DNA of 64,000 nt, from assembly GCF_000307105.1 (NCBI RefSeq), contig NC_018645.1:2317501-2381500 (forward strand). The letters are read 5' to 3'. Positions 28,436 to 38,340 of the stretch are shown here, one piece after another (position 1 is the first letter of the stretch; the number at the start of each line of letters is the position of its first letter). The notes beneath the pieces are model-generated. The model was not told where the DNA came from and did not search any database. It was given only the letters and a program-made list of their open reading frames with translations. Origin of the DNA: Desulfobacula toluolica Tol2 (GTDB lineage: Bacteria; Desulfobacterota; Desulfobacteria; Desulfobacterales; Desulfobacteraceae). Made by a program: the position numbers and the translations under genes.

Positions 28436-29125
28436 TTAAACAGGAATTATTTTTCCATCCATTATGGTAACGGTTCTGTTCATCATACTGGCAAGTTCAT
28501 TATTATGAGTTACCACGATAACAGTCATGCCGATCTCTTTATTCAATTCATCAATTAACTCATGAACACTGCGGCTGTTTTTTTGGTCAAGGTTCCCGGT
28601 TGGTTCATCTGCCAAAAGTATTTTTGGTTTCATAACCAATGCTCTTGCCAGTGCCACCCTTTGTTGTTCACCTCCTGAAAGATCTTCCACCCGATGGGAA
28701 ACCCTTGATAAAAGCCCTACCCTTTCAAGCATATTTAAGGCACTTCTTTCAATAGTTTTTTTATTTTTATGCGCAATTAAACCCGGCATCATAACATTTT
28801 CCAATGCTGAAAACCCTTGAAGCAAATAATGAAATTGAAATACAAAGCCAAGTTTTGAATTTCTGAAATAGGCAAGTTTTTCATCTCCCAATAAAAGCAA
28901 ATCATTTTCCTGGAAAAAAATTTTACCGGAATCAGGCCTGTCAAGGGTGCCTATAATATTTAAAACTGTCGATTTGCCAATACCTGATGCCCCGACAATT
29001 GCAATTGTTTCACCTTTGTAGATATCAAAAGAAGAAGTATCTAAAATTTCAATTTTTGATGATTTTGAATAAAAACCTTTTGAAACCGATTGAAGCGACA
29101 TCAGTGGTATGGGTGAATTATCCAT
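28436..29125 (-). CDS. lolD: Lipoprotein-releasing ABC transporter ATP-binding protein
   Basis: The ATPase that powers lipoprotein extraction from the inner membrane with LolC/E. Walker A is GASGIGKST (an Ile where Ser is common), the Q loop is FVFQFHYLLQGFSALENVMMP, the signature is LSGGEQQRVALARAL and Walker B is ILLADEPTGNLD. The 229-aa size is standard. Its start overlaps the permease gene stop by 8 bp. Placement between lolC and bamA fits an envelope-biogenesis operon. Confidence 0.94.
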   Translation of the reverse strand: MDNSPIPLMSLQSVSKGFYSKSSKIEILDTSSFDIYKGETIAIVGASGIGKSTVLNIIGTLDRPDSGKIFFQENDLLLLGDEKLAYFRNSKLGFVFQFHYLLQGFSALENVMMPGLIAHKNKKTIERSALNMLERVGLLSRVSHRVEDLSGGEQQRVALARALVMKPKILLADEPTGNLDQKNSRSVHELIDELNKEIGMTVIVVTHNNELASMMNRTVTIMDGKIIPV

Positions 29126-30341
29126 ATCTTAAAGCCTCAACCGGATCCATTTTTGATGCTTTATATGCGGGGTACAAAGTTGAGAAAAAACAAATAATAA
29201 TGGCACAAATGGCGATAACAATGACATCAAGAAATTCAAGCTGCACCGGAAGTGTCGAAAAAGGGTATGCATCCGGCAATTGGATAAAGTCATATCGTTT
29301 TAAAACAAAACAAATGACCACACCTGAAATAGTACCGATACATGTCCCCATAAGTCCGATAATCATGCCTTTGAGAATAAATATTTTTCTGATGGTTTTG
29401 TTTGTTGCCCCCATTGCCTTTAAAACAGCGATATCTTTTGTTTTTTCCATTACCATCATAATCAGGGCGCTGGCAATATTAAACGCTGCAACCAGTATGA
29501 TCAGCGTCAGAATAATAAACATGGCTGTTTTTTCAAGTTTTAAGGCTGAAAAGAGGCTTTTATTGATTTCCATCCAGTCCCTCAGATAAAAAGGGTAATT
29601 TGATATATCTGAAAGGCTGTCTTTAACCGGTTTGACATTAAACACATCATCAATCCAGATACCAATGGCAGAAATTTTGTTTTTTGCATTGGACAGTTTT
29701 TGAGCTTCTTTTAAATGAACATAGGCCAGTGTGCTGTCATATTCATACATACCGGAATCAAAAGTTTGCGTTACGGCAAACCGTTTCATTGATGGAATAT
29801 GTCCCATGGGAGAAATAAATCCGTTTGGGGTCATGAGAATCACCTTGTCACCTTTTGTGACTCCGATAATGTTTGCAAGTTCCCGGCCTAAAATTATTCC
29901 CGGAAGGTTCCCGTTTTCCGGTTTTGTGCCCAGCAGTTTTTTTAATTGTTCCGGTCCCAATCCTTTCACAAGACTAAACCCCTTGTCAGGGTCGATTCCT
30001 CTAACCATGACACCGGAAAAAGCATTGCTTGAACGGATCATGGCCTGGGCAAATAAAATCGGCGCAGAGCCTTTGATCTGATCTTTTTGATCAAGGTTTG
30101 TTAATATAGAAGAGTAGGCATCAAACTTTCCTGTGTAATTCATCAAAAGTATATGTGGTTCAACACCTAGAATTCGCTTTCGAAAATCAGTTTCAGCACC
30201 ACTCATAACGGCAATAACGACAACAAGCGCCATAACACCGACGGTAACGCCTGCCACGGAAAGAAATGTAATCAGGGAAATAAACCCTTCTTTTCTTTTT
30301 GCTTTAAGGTATTTGCCTGCTATGAATAATTCAAAGGTCAT
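29118..30341 (-). CDS. lolC: Lipoprotein-releasing ABC transporter permease (LolC/E family)
   Basis: A 407-aa inner-membrane permease with the LolC/E topology: one N-terminal membrane helix (FISLITFLSVAGVTVGVMALVVVIAVMSG), a large periplasmic domain (about residues 50-265) and three C-terminal helices (AMFIILTLIILVAAFNIAS, MIIGLMGTCIGTISGVVICFVL, VIVIAICAIIICFFSTLYPA). The end ASKMDPVEALRYG is family-typical. Only one permease gene is present, so the complex is probably a homodimer, as in other bacteria with a single LolF-like gene. It starts right after the lysS stop. Confidence 0.93.
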   Translation of the reverse strand: MTFELFIAGKYLKAKRKEGFISLITFLSVAGVTVGVMALVVVIAVMSGAETDFRKRILGVEPHILLMNYTGKFDAYSSILTNLDQKDQIKGSAPILFAQAMIRSSNAFSGVMVRGIDPDKGFSLVKGLGPEQLKKLLGTKPENGNLPGIILGRELANIIGVTKGDKVILMTPNGFISPMGHIPSMKRFAVTQTFDSGMYEYDSTLAYVHLKEAQKLSNAKNKISAIGIWIDDVFNVKPVKDSLSDISNYPFYLRDWMEINKSLFSALKLEKTAMFIILTLIILVAAFNIASALIMMVMEKTKDIAVLKAMGATNKTIRKIFILKGMIIGLMGTCIGTISGVVICFVLKRYDFIQLPDAYPFSTLPVQLEFLDVIVIAICAIIICFFSTLYPAYKASKMDPVEALRYG

Positions 30342-31823
30342 CTAATCAGACATTTTTTTCATATGGGGAAAAAGGATGACTTCTCGAATGGAGGCGGAAT
30401 TGGTCAGCAGCATCACAAGCCTGTCGATGCCGATGCCTTCTCCTGCGGTTGGAGGCATACCATATTCAAGTGCTTCCACATATTCGGAATCCATTATATG
30501 GGCTTCTGAATTTCCTTCATCTCTTTGCTGTACCTGCATTAAAAAGCGGTTATGCTGATCTTCGGGGTCATTGATTTCAGAAAATCCATTGGCAATTTCC
30601 CGACCCGCAATAAACAATTCAAACCGGTCTGTCAATTCAGGATTGTCCTCGCTTTTTCTGGATAAGGGAGAAACTTCCACAGGGTATCCGGTAATAAATG
30701 TGGGCTGGATTAACTTGGGTTCAACCAGAATATCAAACAGCTTTGTTAAAATTTTACCATGACGGTCTTTTTTTGTGATCTGTATGTTGTTGTCCTGGGC
30801 AAATTTTAGCAACGCCTGGGTATCATCTATAATCTCAGGATCAATTCCACCGATTTTCGTGAGCGATTCAATCATTGGAATGCGCTGCCATCCTTTTTTA
30901 AAGTCAATGGATTGCCCCTGATAATCTACGGTTGTTGAACCTGACACCTGCTGTGCAATGGATTCAAACATCTCTTCAGTCATATCCATCAACTGTTCAT
31001 AGTCTGCATAAGCCTGATAAAACTCAACCATTGTGAATTCAGGGTTGTGCCGGGTTGAAACCCCTTCGTTTCTAAAGTTCCGGTTAATTTCAAAAACCTT
31101 TTCAAATCCGCCGACAACCAGTCGTTTCAGGTATAATTCAGGAGCAATTCTCAAAAACAGCTCCATTCCAAGTGCATTGTGCCAGGTTTTAAACGGAGTG
31201 GCTTCAGCTCCACCGGCTAATGGCTGCATCATGGGTGTTTCAACTTCCATGAACCCTTTTTCTTCAAAAAAACGTCTCATGGAAGCGACAATCTGGCTTC
31301 TTTTTATGAAAATCTGCCGGGTATCCTCGTTCATTACAAGATCAAGATATCTCTGGCGGTATCGTTTTTCAGGGTCTTTTATCCCGTGAAATTTTTCCGG
31401 CAACGGTCTTACCGCCTTGGATAACAACCTGAATTTATCAGCCAGAAGGGTCCACTCACCGGTTCGTGTTTTAAACAAAGGACCTTTAACGCCAATAAAG
31501 TCACCAATATCAAGCTTCTTAAACAGAGAATAGGTTTCATCCCCTACCCTGTTTTGTTGTAAATAGACCTGGAGTTGATCAGATCCGTCTTTAAATCGGA
31601 CAAAAGACGATTTTCCCATTTTATTAATGGCCATCATTCTTCCTGCCATTTGGAATTGATCGCCTTCTTCACCTAAAGAGTCAGGGTTTTCTTCAGTGAA
31701 TTTTTTCAGTTCTTTGATGGAACATGATGGTTTAAAATCATTTGGGTACAGATTAATTCCATTATCTTTCAATTCATTGATTTTTTCTTTTCGAAGTTGT
31801 ATCAGCTTACTTTGTTTATCCAT
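30342..31823 (-). CDS. lysS: Lysyl-tRNA synthetase, class II
   Basis: LysRS charges tRNA-Lys. The 493-aa protein has an N-terminal OB-fold anticodon-binding domain (about residues 55-145, FQMAGRMMAINKMGKSSFVRFKDG) and a class II core with motif 2 (FEINRNFRNEGVSTRHNPEFT) and motif 3 (GIGIDRLVMLL). The end PHMKKMSD is close to the usual FPxxRP end. It is a housekeeping gene embedded between pilS-like and lolC genes. A 100-bp AT-rich leader separates it from the kinase gene, so it likely has its own promoter. Confidence 0.97.
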   Translation of the reverse strand: MDKQSKLIQLRKEKINELKDNGINLYPNDFKPSCSIKELKKFTEENPDSLGEEGDQFQMAGRMMAINKMGKSSFVRFKDGSDQLQVYLQQNRVGDETYSLFKKLDIGDFIGVKGPLFKTRTGEWTLLADKFRLLSKAVRPLPEKFHGIKDPEKRYRQRYLDLVMNEDTRQIFIKRSQIVASMRRFFEEKGFMEVETPMMQPLAGGAEATPFKTWHNALGMELFLRIAPELYLKRLVVGGFEKVFEINRNFRNEGVSTRHNPEFTMVEFYQAYADYEQLMDMTEEMFESIAQQVSGSTTVDYQGQSIDFKKGWQRIPMIESLTKIGGIDPEIIDDTQALLKFAQDNNIQITKKDRHGKILTKLFDILVEPKLIQPTFITGYPVEVSPLSRKSEDNPELTDRFELFIAGREIANGFSEINDPEDQHNRFLMQVQQRDEGNSEAHIMDSEYVEALEYGMPPTAGEGIGIDRLVMLLTNSASIREVILFPHMKKMSD

Positions 31824-31923
31824 AAATAGTTACTTTCATATTCTTAAGTGCATTTTGCAAGTCGTTTCATTTAATAAAAGAAAGAATAAATAGCCTGTTT
31901 TGTATAAAATTGTCAAGATTTTG

Positions 31924-33225
31924 TTATTTGCCTTTTGAGGCAGCACCATTAAAAAAAATATTGAACGCCGTACCTTTTCCAGGTGTCGATTCAAAGTCAA
32001 TCACACCATCGTAGGTATCAATCAGCCTGTGGATAATAGAAAGACCAAGACCGGTTCCATCTGGTTTTGTTGTATAAAAAGGATCAAAAATATGACGGCC
32101 GTCTTTTTGATTAATACCAATACCAGTATCTTCAATAACCAAATAAACCCTGTTGGTTATCGAAGCTCTGAGTTGAATTTTAATCTCTCCTTGACCGTTT
32201 ATGGATTGCGCGGCATTTTTTAATAAATTCCATAGAATCTGGGTAAAATGCAATGGATCGATAAACACACTGGCATCTTTATTCAACCTCATAGTAAGTT
32301 TGATTTTTTCATTTCGTTCAGGATCATTTAAAAAAAGTGCAACCGTTTCTTCAATTAATTGTGCCATTTTAATCACACAGGCATTGTCTGTACGTGGATT
32401 TGCAAACAAACGAATATTATTGACAATATTTTTAAGCCGATCTGTTTCCCGTAAAATTATCTGCATCAGTTTGTCTTCATAAGAACCGGGTTTTGTATCT
32501 TCCTGAAGCAATTGAATGGATCCTGATAAAGACGCTAAAGGATTTTTGATCTCATGAGCTATGCCTGAAATCATTTCATCCATGGCAGCCATTTTTTCAA
32601 CCCGTTTCAAGTGTTCCCTTACCATTTTTAAATCCTGTTTAGCTCCTTTTAACTGACGCGCCAAAAGGCCGCTTAAGATTGCAACAGCAAAACAAGCCAT
32701 GATTATGATGATAATTCTATAAATAATGTAACTTTCATCAATCGTACCGGAAAGATACAACTGCCCCGAAAATGGCTTGATGATTTTATAGTATTCCAGT
32801 TCAACCAATATGCCATATTGAAGACATGAAATGGTGGCAATAATCAAACTGCCTTTTTGAAGCAGTAACATGGAAGTGTAGATAATAACAACCAGGTAAA
32901 GAAAGGTGAAAATACTGTCATAACTGCCGGTAACAAAAATAATGGCAGTGACGATAAACGTATCCGTAATTGTTTGAAAATACGCCAGAAAAAGTTTGTT
33001 TTTGAATTTATTTAACCAGATAAGATAAAGGATTGAAAGAACCAGAATGGCTGCTGCAATATTATATAAGGTTAAAAACGGCTGTGAAAAAAAAGACAAG
33101 TGTTCTCCTGATGAAAAAACAAGGCAGGAGACAATCAAAACAACGGTAAAAATGACTCTTGACAGAATGATCCATTTGATTTGAAGAAATAAATTTGTCG
33201 ATTCTTTAACAGAATTGTCTTTCAT
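31924..33225 (-). CDS. pilS: PilS-like membrane sensor histidine kinase
   Basis: A 433-aa sensor kinase. Six predicted membrane helices occupy about residues 12-190, matching the PilS sensor region. The DHp domain has ISGIAHEIKNPLASLSGSIQLL (His near 222). The ATPase domain shows the N box ILWNLLKNAAQSI, G1 VIEDTGIGI and G2 GTGLGLSIIHRLID. The ATG at 33225 lies 4 bp after the pilC stop; a longer in-frame start at 33291 overlaps pilC and is rejected. The expected partner regulator pilR is not next to it (lysS follows), so the response regulator must be elsewhere. Role in type IV pilus control is inferred from pilC adjacency. Confidence 0.87.
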   Translation of the reverse strand: MKDNSVKESTNLFLQIKWIILSRVIFTVVLIVSCLVFSSGEHLSFFSQPFLTLYNIAAAILVLSILYLIWLNKFKNKLFLAYFQTITDTFIVTAIIFVTGSYDSIFTFLYLVVIIYTSMLLLQKGSLIIATISCLQYGILVELEYYKIIKPFSGQLYLSGTIDESYIIYRIIIIIMACFAVAILSGLLARQLKGAKQDLKMVREHLKRVEKMAAMDEMISGIAHEIKNPLASLSGSIQLLQEDTKPGSYEDKLMQIILRETDRLKNIVNNIRLFANPRTDNACVIKMAQLIEETVALFLNDPERNEKIKLTMRLNKDASVFIDPLHFTQILWNLLKNAAQSINGQGEIKIQLRASITNRVYLVIEDTGIGINQKDGRHIFDPFYTTKPDGTGLGLSIIHRLIDTYDGVIDFESTPGKGTAFNIFFNGAASKGK

Positions 33226-33229
33226 ATTT

Positions 33230-34447
33230 CTATGAAATTGCACCCGCCATGGTAAAAATAGGCAGATACATTGAAATAACAAGTCCGCCAATCACCACTC
33301 CAAGAAAAACGAGCATAAATGGCTCTATCATATCCGTCAGATTTTTAACGGCCTGGTCCACTTCATCATCGTAAAAATCAGCAATTTTTTCCATCATTGT
33401 ATCCAGCGCACCTGTTGATTCTCCAACAGCGATCATTGAACAGACCATGGAAGGAAAAACACCGGATTCAAGCAATGGGTCAGCCATTGACCGGCCTTCT
33501 GCAATTCCTGCTTTAACGTCCTGGATTGCAAATTCCACGATTTTATTTCCGGATGTTTTGGCCACAATTTCAAGTACCTCAAGAATTGATACCCCGCTTG
33601 AAAGCATTGTACTGGTCGTTCTGGTAAATTTTGCCACAGCAACTTTGCGTATCAGAACACCAATGACAGGGAGTCTCAAAAACAGGTCATCCATTAAAAT
33701 TCGGCCTTTCTTATTGGCATAGGTCCGTTTGAAAAGAAACAAGAAAGCAATTATTCCTCCAATGATATATCCGATATTGCCAATGACAAATTCACTCATG
33801 GCTATCACCAATAAAGTCGGTGCAGGTAATGTTGCACCAAAATCGGCAAACATGGCAGAAAAAACGGGAATCACAAACACCAGGATAACCGCAACAACTA
33901 TAGCAGCTACAATAAGGGTGATAATCGGATAGGTCATAGCACCCTTGACCTGTCTCTTTAACTTGGCCATTTTTTCCATATAGGCAGACAGTCTCTTCAA
34001 AATAACATCAAGTATACCACCGGCCTCACCGGCTGCAACCATATTGATGAACAGCTCATTAAATACTTTTGGGAATTTTTTCAAAGCATCTGCAAAAGTT
34101 TCACCAGATTCAACAGAGCCTTTGATTTTTTTTAAGTTTTTTTTAAACGTTGGATTTTCCTGTTGTGACTGGAGAATATCAAGGCATTGAAGAAGCGGCA
34201 AACCGGCGTCAATCATTGTGGAAAACTGCCTGGAAAATATAATGACGTCACTTTCTTTAACTTTGGGTTGAAGAAATTCTATGTTTTCAAAAATATCTTT
34301 TGGTTTTTTTTTGACTCTGGTCGGGGTGATTTTTCGTCTTTTGAGGCTTTGTTCTACCTGTTTCGAAGTTTCCGCCTCCATTTCACCCTTGACTTTTCTT
34401 CCTTTGGGGTTTTTTCCCTTCCATTCAAATACAGTCGTCATCATCAA
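33230..34447 (-). CDS. pilC: Type IV pilus inner membrane platform protein PilC
   Basis: This polytopic protein anchors the pilus motor and pilin assembly. The 405-aa length is standard, with two T2SSF domains: KESDVIIFSRQFSTMIDAGLPLLQCLDIL (about residues 63-90) and VAVAKFTRTTSTMLSSGVSILEVLEIV (about 270-295). Three membrane helices are seen (YPIITLIVAAIVVAVILVFVIPVF; GNIGYIIGGIIAFLFLF; PFMLVFLGVVIGGLVISMYLPIF). Other pil genes (pilB, pilT, pilR) are not in the window. Alternative ATGs at 34444 and 34441 differ trivially. Confidence 0.95.
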   Translation of the reverse strand: MMMTTVFEWKGKNPKGRKVKGEMEAETSKQVEQSLKRRKITPTRVKKKPKDIFENIEFLQPKVKESDVIIFSRQFSTMIDAGLPLLQCLDILQSQQENPTFKKNLKKIKGSVESGETFADALKKFPKVFNELFINMVAAGEAGGILDVILKRLSAYMEKMAKLKRQVKGAMTYPIITLIVAAIVVAVILVFVIPVFSAMFADFGATLPAPTLLVIAMSEFVIGNIGYIIGGIIAFLFLFKRTYANKKGRILMDDLFLRLPVIGVLIRKVAVAKFTRTTSTMLSSGVSILEVLEIVAKTSGNKIVEFAIQDVKAGIAEGRSMADPLLESGVFPSMVCSMIAVGESTGALDTMMEKIADFYDDEVDQAVKNLTDMIEPFMLVFLGVVIGGLVISMYLPIFTMAGAIS

Positions 34448-34593
34448 TCCTTAATTATCATGTTTCAAATCAAGATTACCTTTATAAACTTAAAATATAC
34501 CAAAATTTAAATGTATCAGGATCAGATCATTTGTAAAATCAAAATAGATATACTATATAAATTTTATTAATTGATTACAACAGGAGTTATTTT

Positions 34594-37275
34594 TTGAGCA
34601 AAAAAAACAAAACCATTACAGCAGAAACGATTATCACAAGTCATATTAATGCGGATTTTGATGCCATCGCTTCAATGCTGGCGGCTCAAAAATTGTATCC
34701 AAATTCAATTATTGTTTTTCCAGGTTCCCAGGAAAAAAATTTACGGGACTTTTTTATCAGTTCCACAAGTTACCTGTTTAACATGGCAGACCCAGGTTCC
34801 ATTGATTTTTCTCAAACCTTGAGGCTTGTAATTGTTGATACAAGACAAACAAGCAGACTGCCCCAGGTATCTGATTTGCTAAGAAAAAAAGATATTAAAA
34901 TAGATATCTATGATCACCATCCCGCCATGGAAGGCGATTTAAAAGGTTCTGTGGAAATCACCCGGCAAACAGGTGCAACAATAACCATATTATGTTCACT
35001 ATTACAGGAAAAAAAATTTTTCCCCACCCCTGAAGAAGCAACAATTATGGCCTTGGGAATATATGAGGATACCGGATTGTTTACCTACTCTTCAACAACC
35101 AGAGAAGATTTTGAACAGGCAGCCTTTCTTTTATCATGTGGCGCAAGCCTCAGTACAATTGCCGGTTTTGTGGTCAAGGAGATCAAATCCGAACAGGTGA
35201 CATGGTTAAATGAATTGTTAAATGAAATGACTATTCACAGGATAAACGGGGTTGATATCCATATGTCCGTCATTTCTTCTTCTTCATACATTACAGATCT
35301 GGCGACAATTGTTCAAAAAATTGTCAGGATGGAGAACCTTGATATATTCTTTGCTATTGTTTTAATGGGCAATAAAATACATATCATTGCAAGGAATTTG
35401 ATTCCCGAAGTTGATGTCGGAAAAATACTTTCGGAATTTGGTGGAGGCGGTCATCCTTCTGCAGCTTCTGCAAAAGTTGAAAACCGCACCCTGGCACAGG
35501 TTGAAATGATGCTCATCGAACGTCTTCAAAAACAAGTAAAGCAGATTCAAATTGTAAAAAATATGATGACCTCGCCTGCCATAACCATTGAACCTCTTGT
35601 TACCTGTAAAACAGCCGGCAGCCTGATGACACGATACAACATCAACACTCTTCTGGTTGTAGATAAACAAAAAAATTATTATGAAGGATATATTACCCGG
35701 CAGATCATAGAAAAAATATTATATCATAAGCTGTCCCATCTCCCGGTAAAAGAGTATATGAACTCCGAAGTCAGCTCTATTTCTTCCGATGCCGATGTCT
35801 CCCAAATTGAAAATATTATTGTTGAAGGAAAGCACAGGATTCTCCCTGTTATCGACGATGGATTTATTAAAGGGGTCATTACCCGGACGGATCTGTTAAA
35901 CTACCTGGTTCAGCACAGCAAAGAAATCAAAAGGAATGAAACCGAACTGGGGATAAAGAAAAATGCCAAGAAAAGACAGATTGAAAATATTTTGTATCAA
36001 CGACTGGACAACCGTATAAAACAACTTTTACAAAATATCGGTAAAACCGGCAATGAACTTGGGTTCAATATGTTTGTTGTCGGAGGCTTTGTCAGGGATC
36101 TGTTGTTGAGCAGACAAATTGATGATATAGATATTGTCGTTGAAGGAGATGGTATTGAATTTGCCAAAACATATGCAAAAAAAGAAGGCTGCAGAATCAA
36201 TACCTATAAAAAATTTGGTACGGCCGTCATTATTTATCCGGATAATTTTAAAATTGATGTTGCCTCTGCCAGGCTGGAATATTATAAAACACCGGCAGCA
36301 TTGCCCATTGTAGAGAAAAGCTCCATAAAACTTGACCTTGCACGAAGAGATTTTACCATAAATACCCTGGCCATAAGTCTCAACCCTGATAATTTCGGGA
36401 CAATGATCGACTATTTCGGTGCCAACAGGGATCTGAAAGATAAAACCATAAGAACCATACACAATTTGAGCTTTGTTGAAGACCCCACCCGTATTTTCAG
36501 GGCTATTAAATTTTCAAACCGGTTTGGGTTTAAAATAGGGAAAGTCACATCAAATTTAATTAAAAATGCAATTACCATTGATTGCTTTAAAAATTTAAGC
36601 GGTCTTCGGGTATTATCCGAATTAAAGCAGATCTTTGAAGAGGAAAACCCGATTCCCGCCATTAAAACTATGGAAAGCTACGGTCTTGAAAAGGTTCTTC
36701 ATAAAGACCTGACCCTTATCCCAAATACATATCAACTGCTGGAGTCGGTGAATAAAATACTGTCCTGGCATGATCTTCTTTATATGGATGAACCATATCC
36801 AAGATGGGCGGTTTATTTTATGGCGATGTTGAACCGGTGTTCGTATAAAGTATGTGAACAAATATGCACACGGCTCAACGTACCGTTAAGAGAACGCGGC
36901 ATTCTTCTGGAAAAAAGATATAAGGCTGAAAAGCAGCTCAATCTTATAGAAAGCTCATCAACTTATACGAAACAGGAGTTGTACTGGACTCTCATTAATT
37001 TTAAGACAGAATACATTTTATATATGATGGCTCTGGTAAAAGATGAAGAAATAAAAAAAGCCATCTCAAATTTTTATACGCATCAAAGAGGAATAAAACC
37101 TTATATAAAGGGCAGGGATTTATTGAAACTCGGTTTACAACCCGGCCCTGTTTTCAGTGCCATAATCAAACAGGTATTAAATGCCAAACTGGACGGGCAA
37201 TTAAAAACAAGAAAAGAAGAAATCCAGTTTGCTGCAGCATATGCTGAAAAAACAAATTTATTGATTAAATCATGA
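34594..37275 (+). CDS. DHH phosphoesterase / CBS / tRNA nucleotidyltransferase fusion
   Basis: An 893-aa three-part protein. Residues about 10-310 are a DHH/DHHA1 phosphoesterase (SHINADFDAIASM, DTRQTSR, YDHHPAMEGD, GGGGHPSAASA). About 320-450 hold a CBS pair (MMTSPAITIEPLVTCKTAGSLM; VKEYMNSEVSSISSDADV). About 480-890 form a class II Pol-beta tRNA nucleotidyltransferase: VVGGFVRDLLL, DDIDIVVEGDG, RRDFTINTLAI and FVEDPTRIFRAIKFSNRFGF. In related bacteria this architecture is an A-adding enzyme working with a separate CC-adding one. The TTG start at 34594 is supported by AGGAG 7 nt upstream. It is divergent from pilC. Confidence 0.92.
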   Translation: MSKKNKTITAETIITSHINADFDAIASMLAAQKLYPNSIIVFPGSQEKNLRDFFISSTSYLFNMADPGSIDFSQTLRLVIVDTRQTSRLPQVSDLLRKKDIKIDIYDHHPAMEGDLKGSVEITRQTGATITILCSLLQEKKFFPTPEEATIMALGIYEDTGLFTYSSTTREDFEQAAFLLSCGASLSTIAGFVVKEIKSEQVTWLNELLNEMTIHRINGVDIHMSVISSSSYITDLATIVQKIVRMENLDIFFAIVLMGNKIHIIARNLIPEVDVGKILSEFGGGGHPSAASAKVENRTLAQVEMMLIERLQKQVKQIQIVKNMMTSPAITIEPLVTCKTAGSLMTRYNINTLLVVDKQKNYYEGYITRQIIEKILYHKLSHLPVKEYMNSEVSSISSDADVSQIENIIVEGKHRILPVIDDGFIKGVITRTDLLNYLVQHSKEIKRNETELGIKKNAKKRQIENILYQRLDNRIKQLLQNIGKTGNELGFNMFVVGGFVRDLLLSRQIDDIDIVVEGDGIEFAKTYAKKEGCRINTYKKFGTAVIIYPDNFKIDVASARLEYYKTPAALPIVEKSSIKLDLARRDFTINTLAISLNPDNFGTMIDYFGANRDLKDKTIRTIHNLSFVEDPTRIFRAIKFSNRFGFKIGKVTSNLIKNAITIDCFKNLSGLRVLSELKQIFEEENPIPAIKTMESYGLEKVLHKDLTLIPNTYQLLESVNKILSWHDLLYMDEPYPRWAVYFMAMLNRCSYKVCEQICTRLNVPLRERGILLEKRYKAEKQLNLIESSSTYTKQELYWTLINFKTEYILYMMALVKDEEIKKAISNFYTHQRGIKPYIKGRDLLKLGLQPGPVFSAIIKQVLNAKLDGQLKTRKEEIQFAAAYAEKTNLLIKS

Positions 37276-37329
37276 CTTTTTGTTACTTCCCTTTCAATTT
37301 AAAATAATTTATTTCAGGAATAATTAAAC

Positions 37330-38340
37330 ATGAAAAATGCAGATTTTTTAACCGGGATCACACCCAGCGGAACCCCACACCTCGGTAATTATGTCGGTGC
37401 CATACGGCCGGCTGTTGAAACCAGTAAAAACAAGGATCTTGAATCCTATTATTTTCTTGCTGATTACCATTCTTTGATAAAAAATTATGACCCGAAATTG
37501 AGAAAACAATCCGCACTTGAAATTGCAGCTGCATGGATCGCCCTGGGCCTGGATTATAACCATTGTGTTTTCTACCGGCAGTCAGATATTCCTGAAATAC
37601 CTGAATTGACCTGGATTCTCACCAGCCTTACCGCCAAGGGATTAATGAACAGGGCCCATGCATATAAGGCTGCGGTTGCAGAAAACGAAGAACAAGGTAA
37701 TAAAGACCCGGATAAAGGCATTACCATGGGACTTTTTTCATATCCGGTTCTCATGGCTGCCGACATCCTCATGTTTAATGCTAAAAAAGTACCCGTGGGC
37801 AAAGACCAGGTCCAGCATCTTGAAATGACAAGAGATATTGCTGCCAGATTTAACCATGTTTATAAAAAACTGTTTATCCTTCCCGAAGTGGTCGTGGATG
37901 AAACATCCTCGGTTCTCTCAGGTCTTGACGGCCGCAAGATGAGTAAAAGCTATAACAATTATATTCCGCTGTTTGATACGCAAAAACGACTTAGAAAAAT
38001 GATCATGAAAATTCAAACCAATTCCCTGGGTCCGGATGAGCCCAAAGATCCGGATACCTGCACCCTTTTTTCAATCTATAAGGCATTTGCATCTGAATCC
38101 GAGACCCTTGAAATGTCAGAACGCTACAGAAGGGGAATCGCATGGGGAACCATGAAACAGGACTTGTTCGAATATATTGACAATATCTTAACAGAGCCAA
38201 GAAAGCATTATGAAGAACTGATAAAAAATCCATCTGATATTGATGCCATACTTAAAAAGGGTGCAATGAAAGCAAGAGAATTTTCCGTTCCCTTTCTTGA
38301 AAAAATAAGAACGGCCATAGGAATTGAGTCACTGGGTTAA
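37330..38340 (+). CDS. trpS: Tryptophanyl-tRNA synthetase
   Basis: TrpRS, class I, charges tRNA-Trp. The 336-aa protein has the HIGH-like TPHLGNYVGAI near residue 18 and the KMSKS loop (GRKMSKSYNN near residue 200). QVQHLEMTRDIAARFN and DPDTCTLFSIYKAF are also typical. It follows the tRNA nucleotidyltransferase gene after 54 bp, so the two tRNA-maturation genes may share a transcript. Its 3' end overlaps the convergent pseudouridine synthase gene by 12 bp. Confidence 0.97.
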   Translation: MKNADFLTGITPSGTPHLGNYVGAIRPAVETSKNKDLESYYFLADYHSLIKNYDPKLRKQSALEIAAAWIALGLDYNHCVFYRQSDIPEIPELTWILTSLTAKGLMNRAHAYKAAVAENEEQGNKDPDKGITMGLFSYPVLMAADILMFNAKKVPVGKDQVQHLEMTRDIAARFNHVYKKLFILPEVVVDETSSVLSGLDGRKMSKSYNNYIPLFDTQKRLRKMIMKIQTNSLGPDEPKDPDTCTLFSIYKAFASESETLEMSERYRRGIAWGTMKQDLFEYIDNILTEPRKHYEELIKNPSDIDAILKKGAMKAREFSVPFLEKIRTAIGIESLG

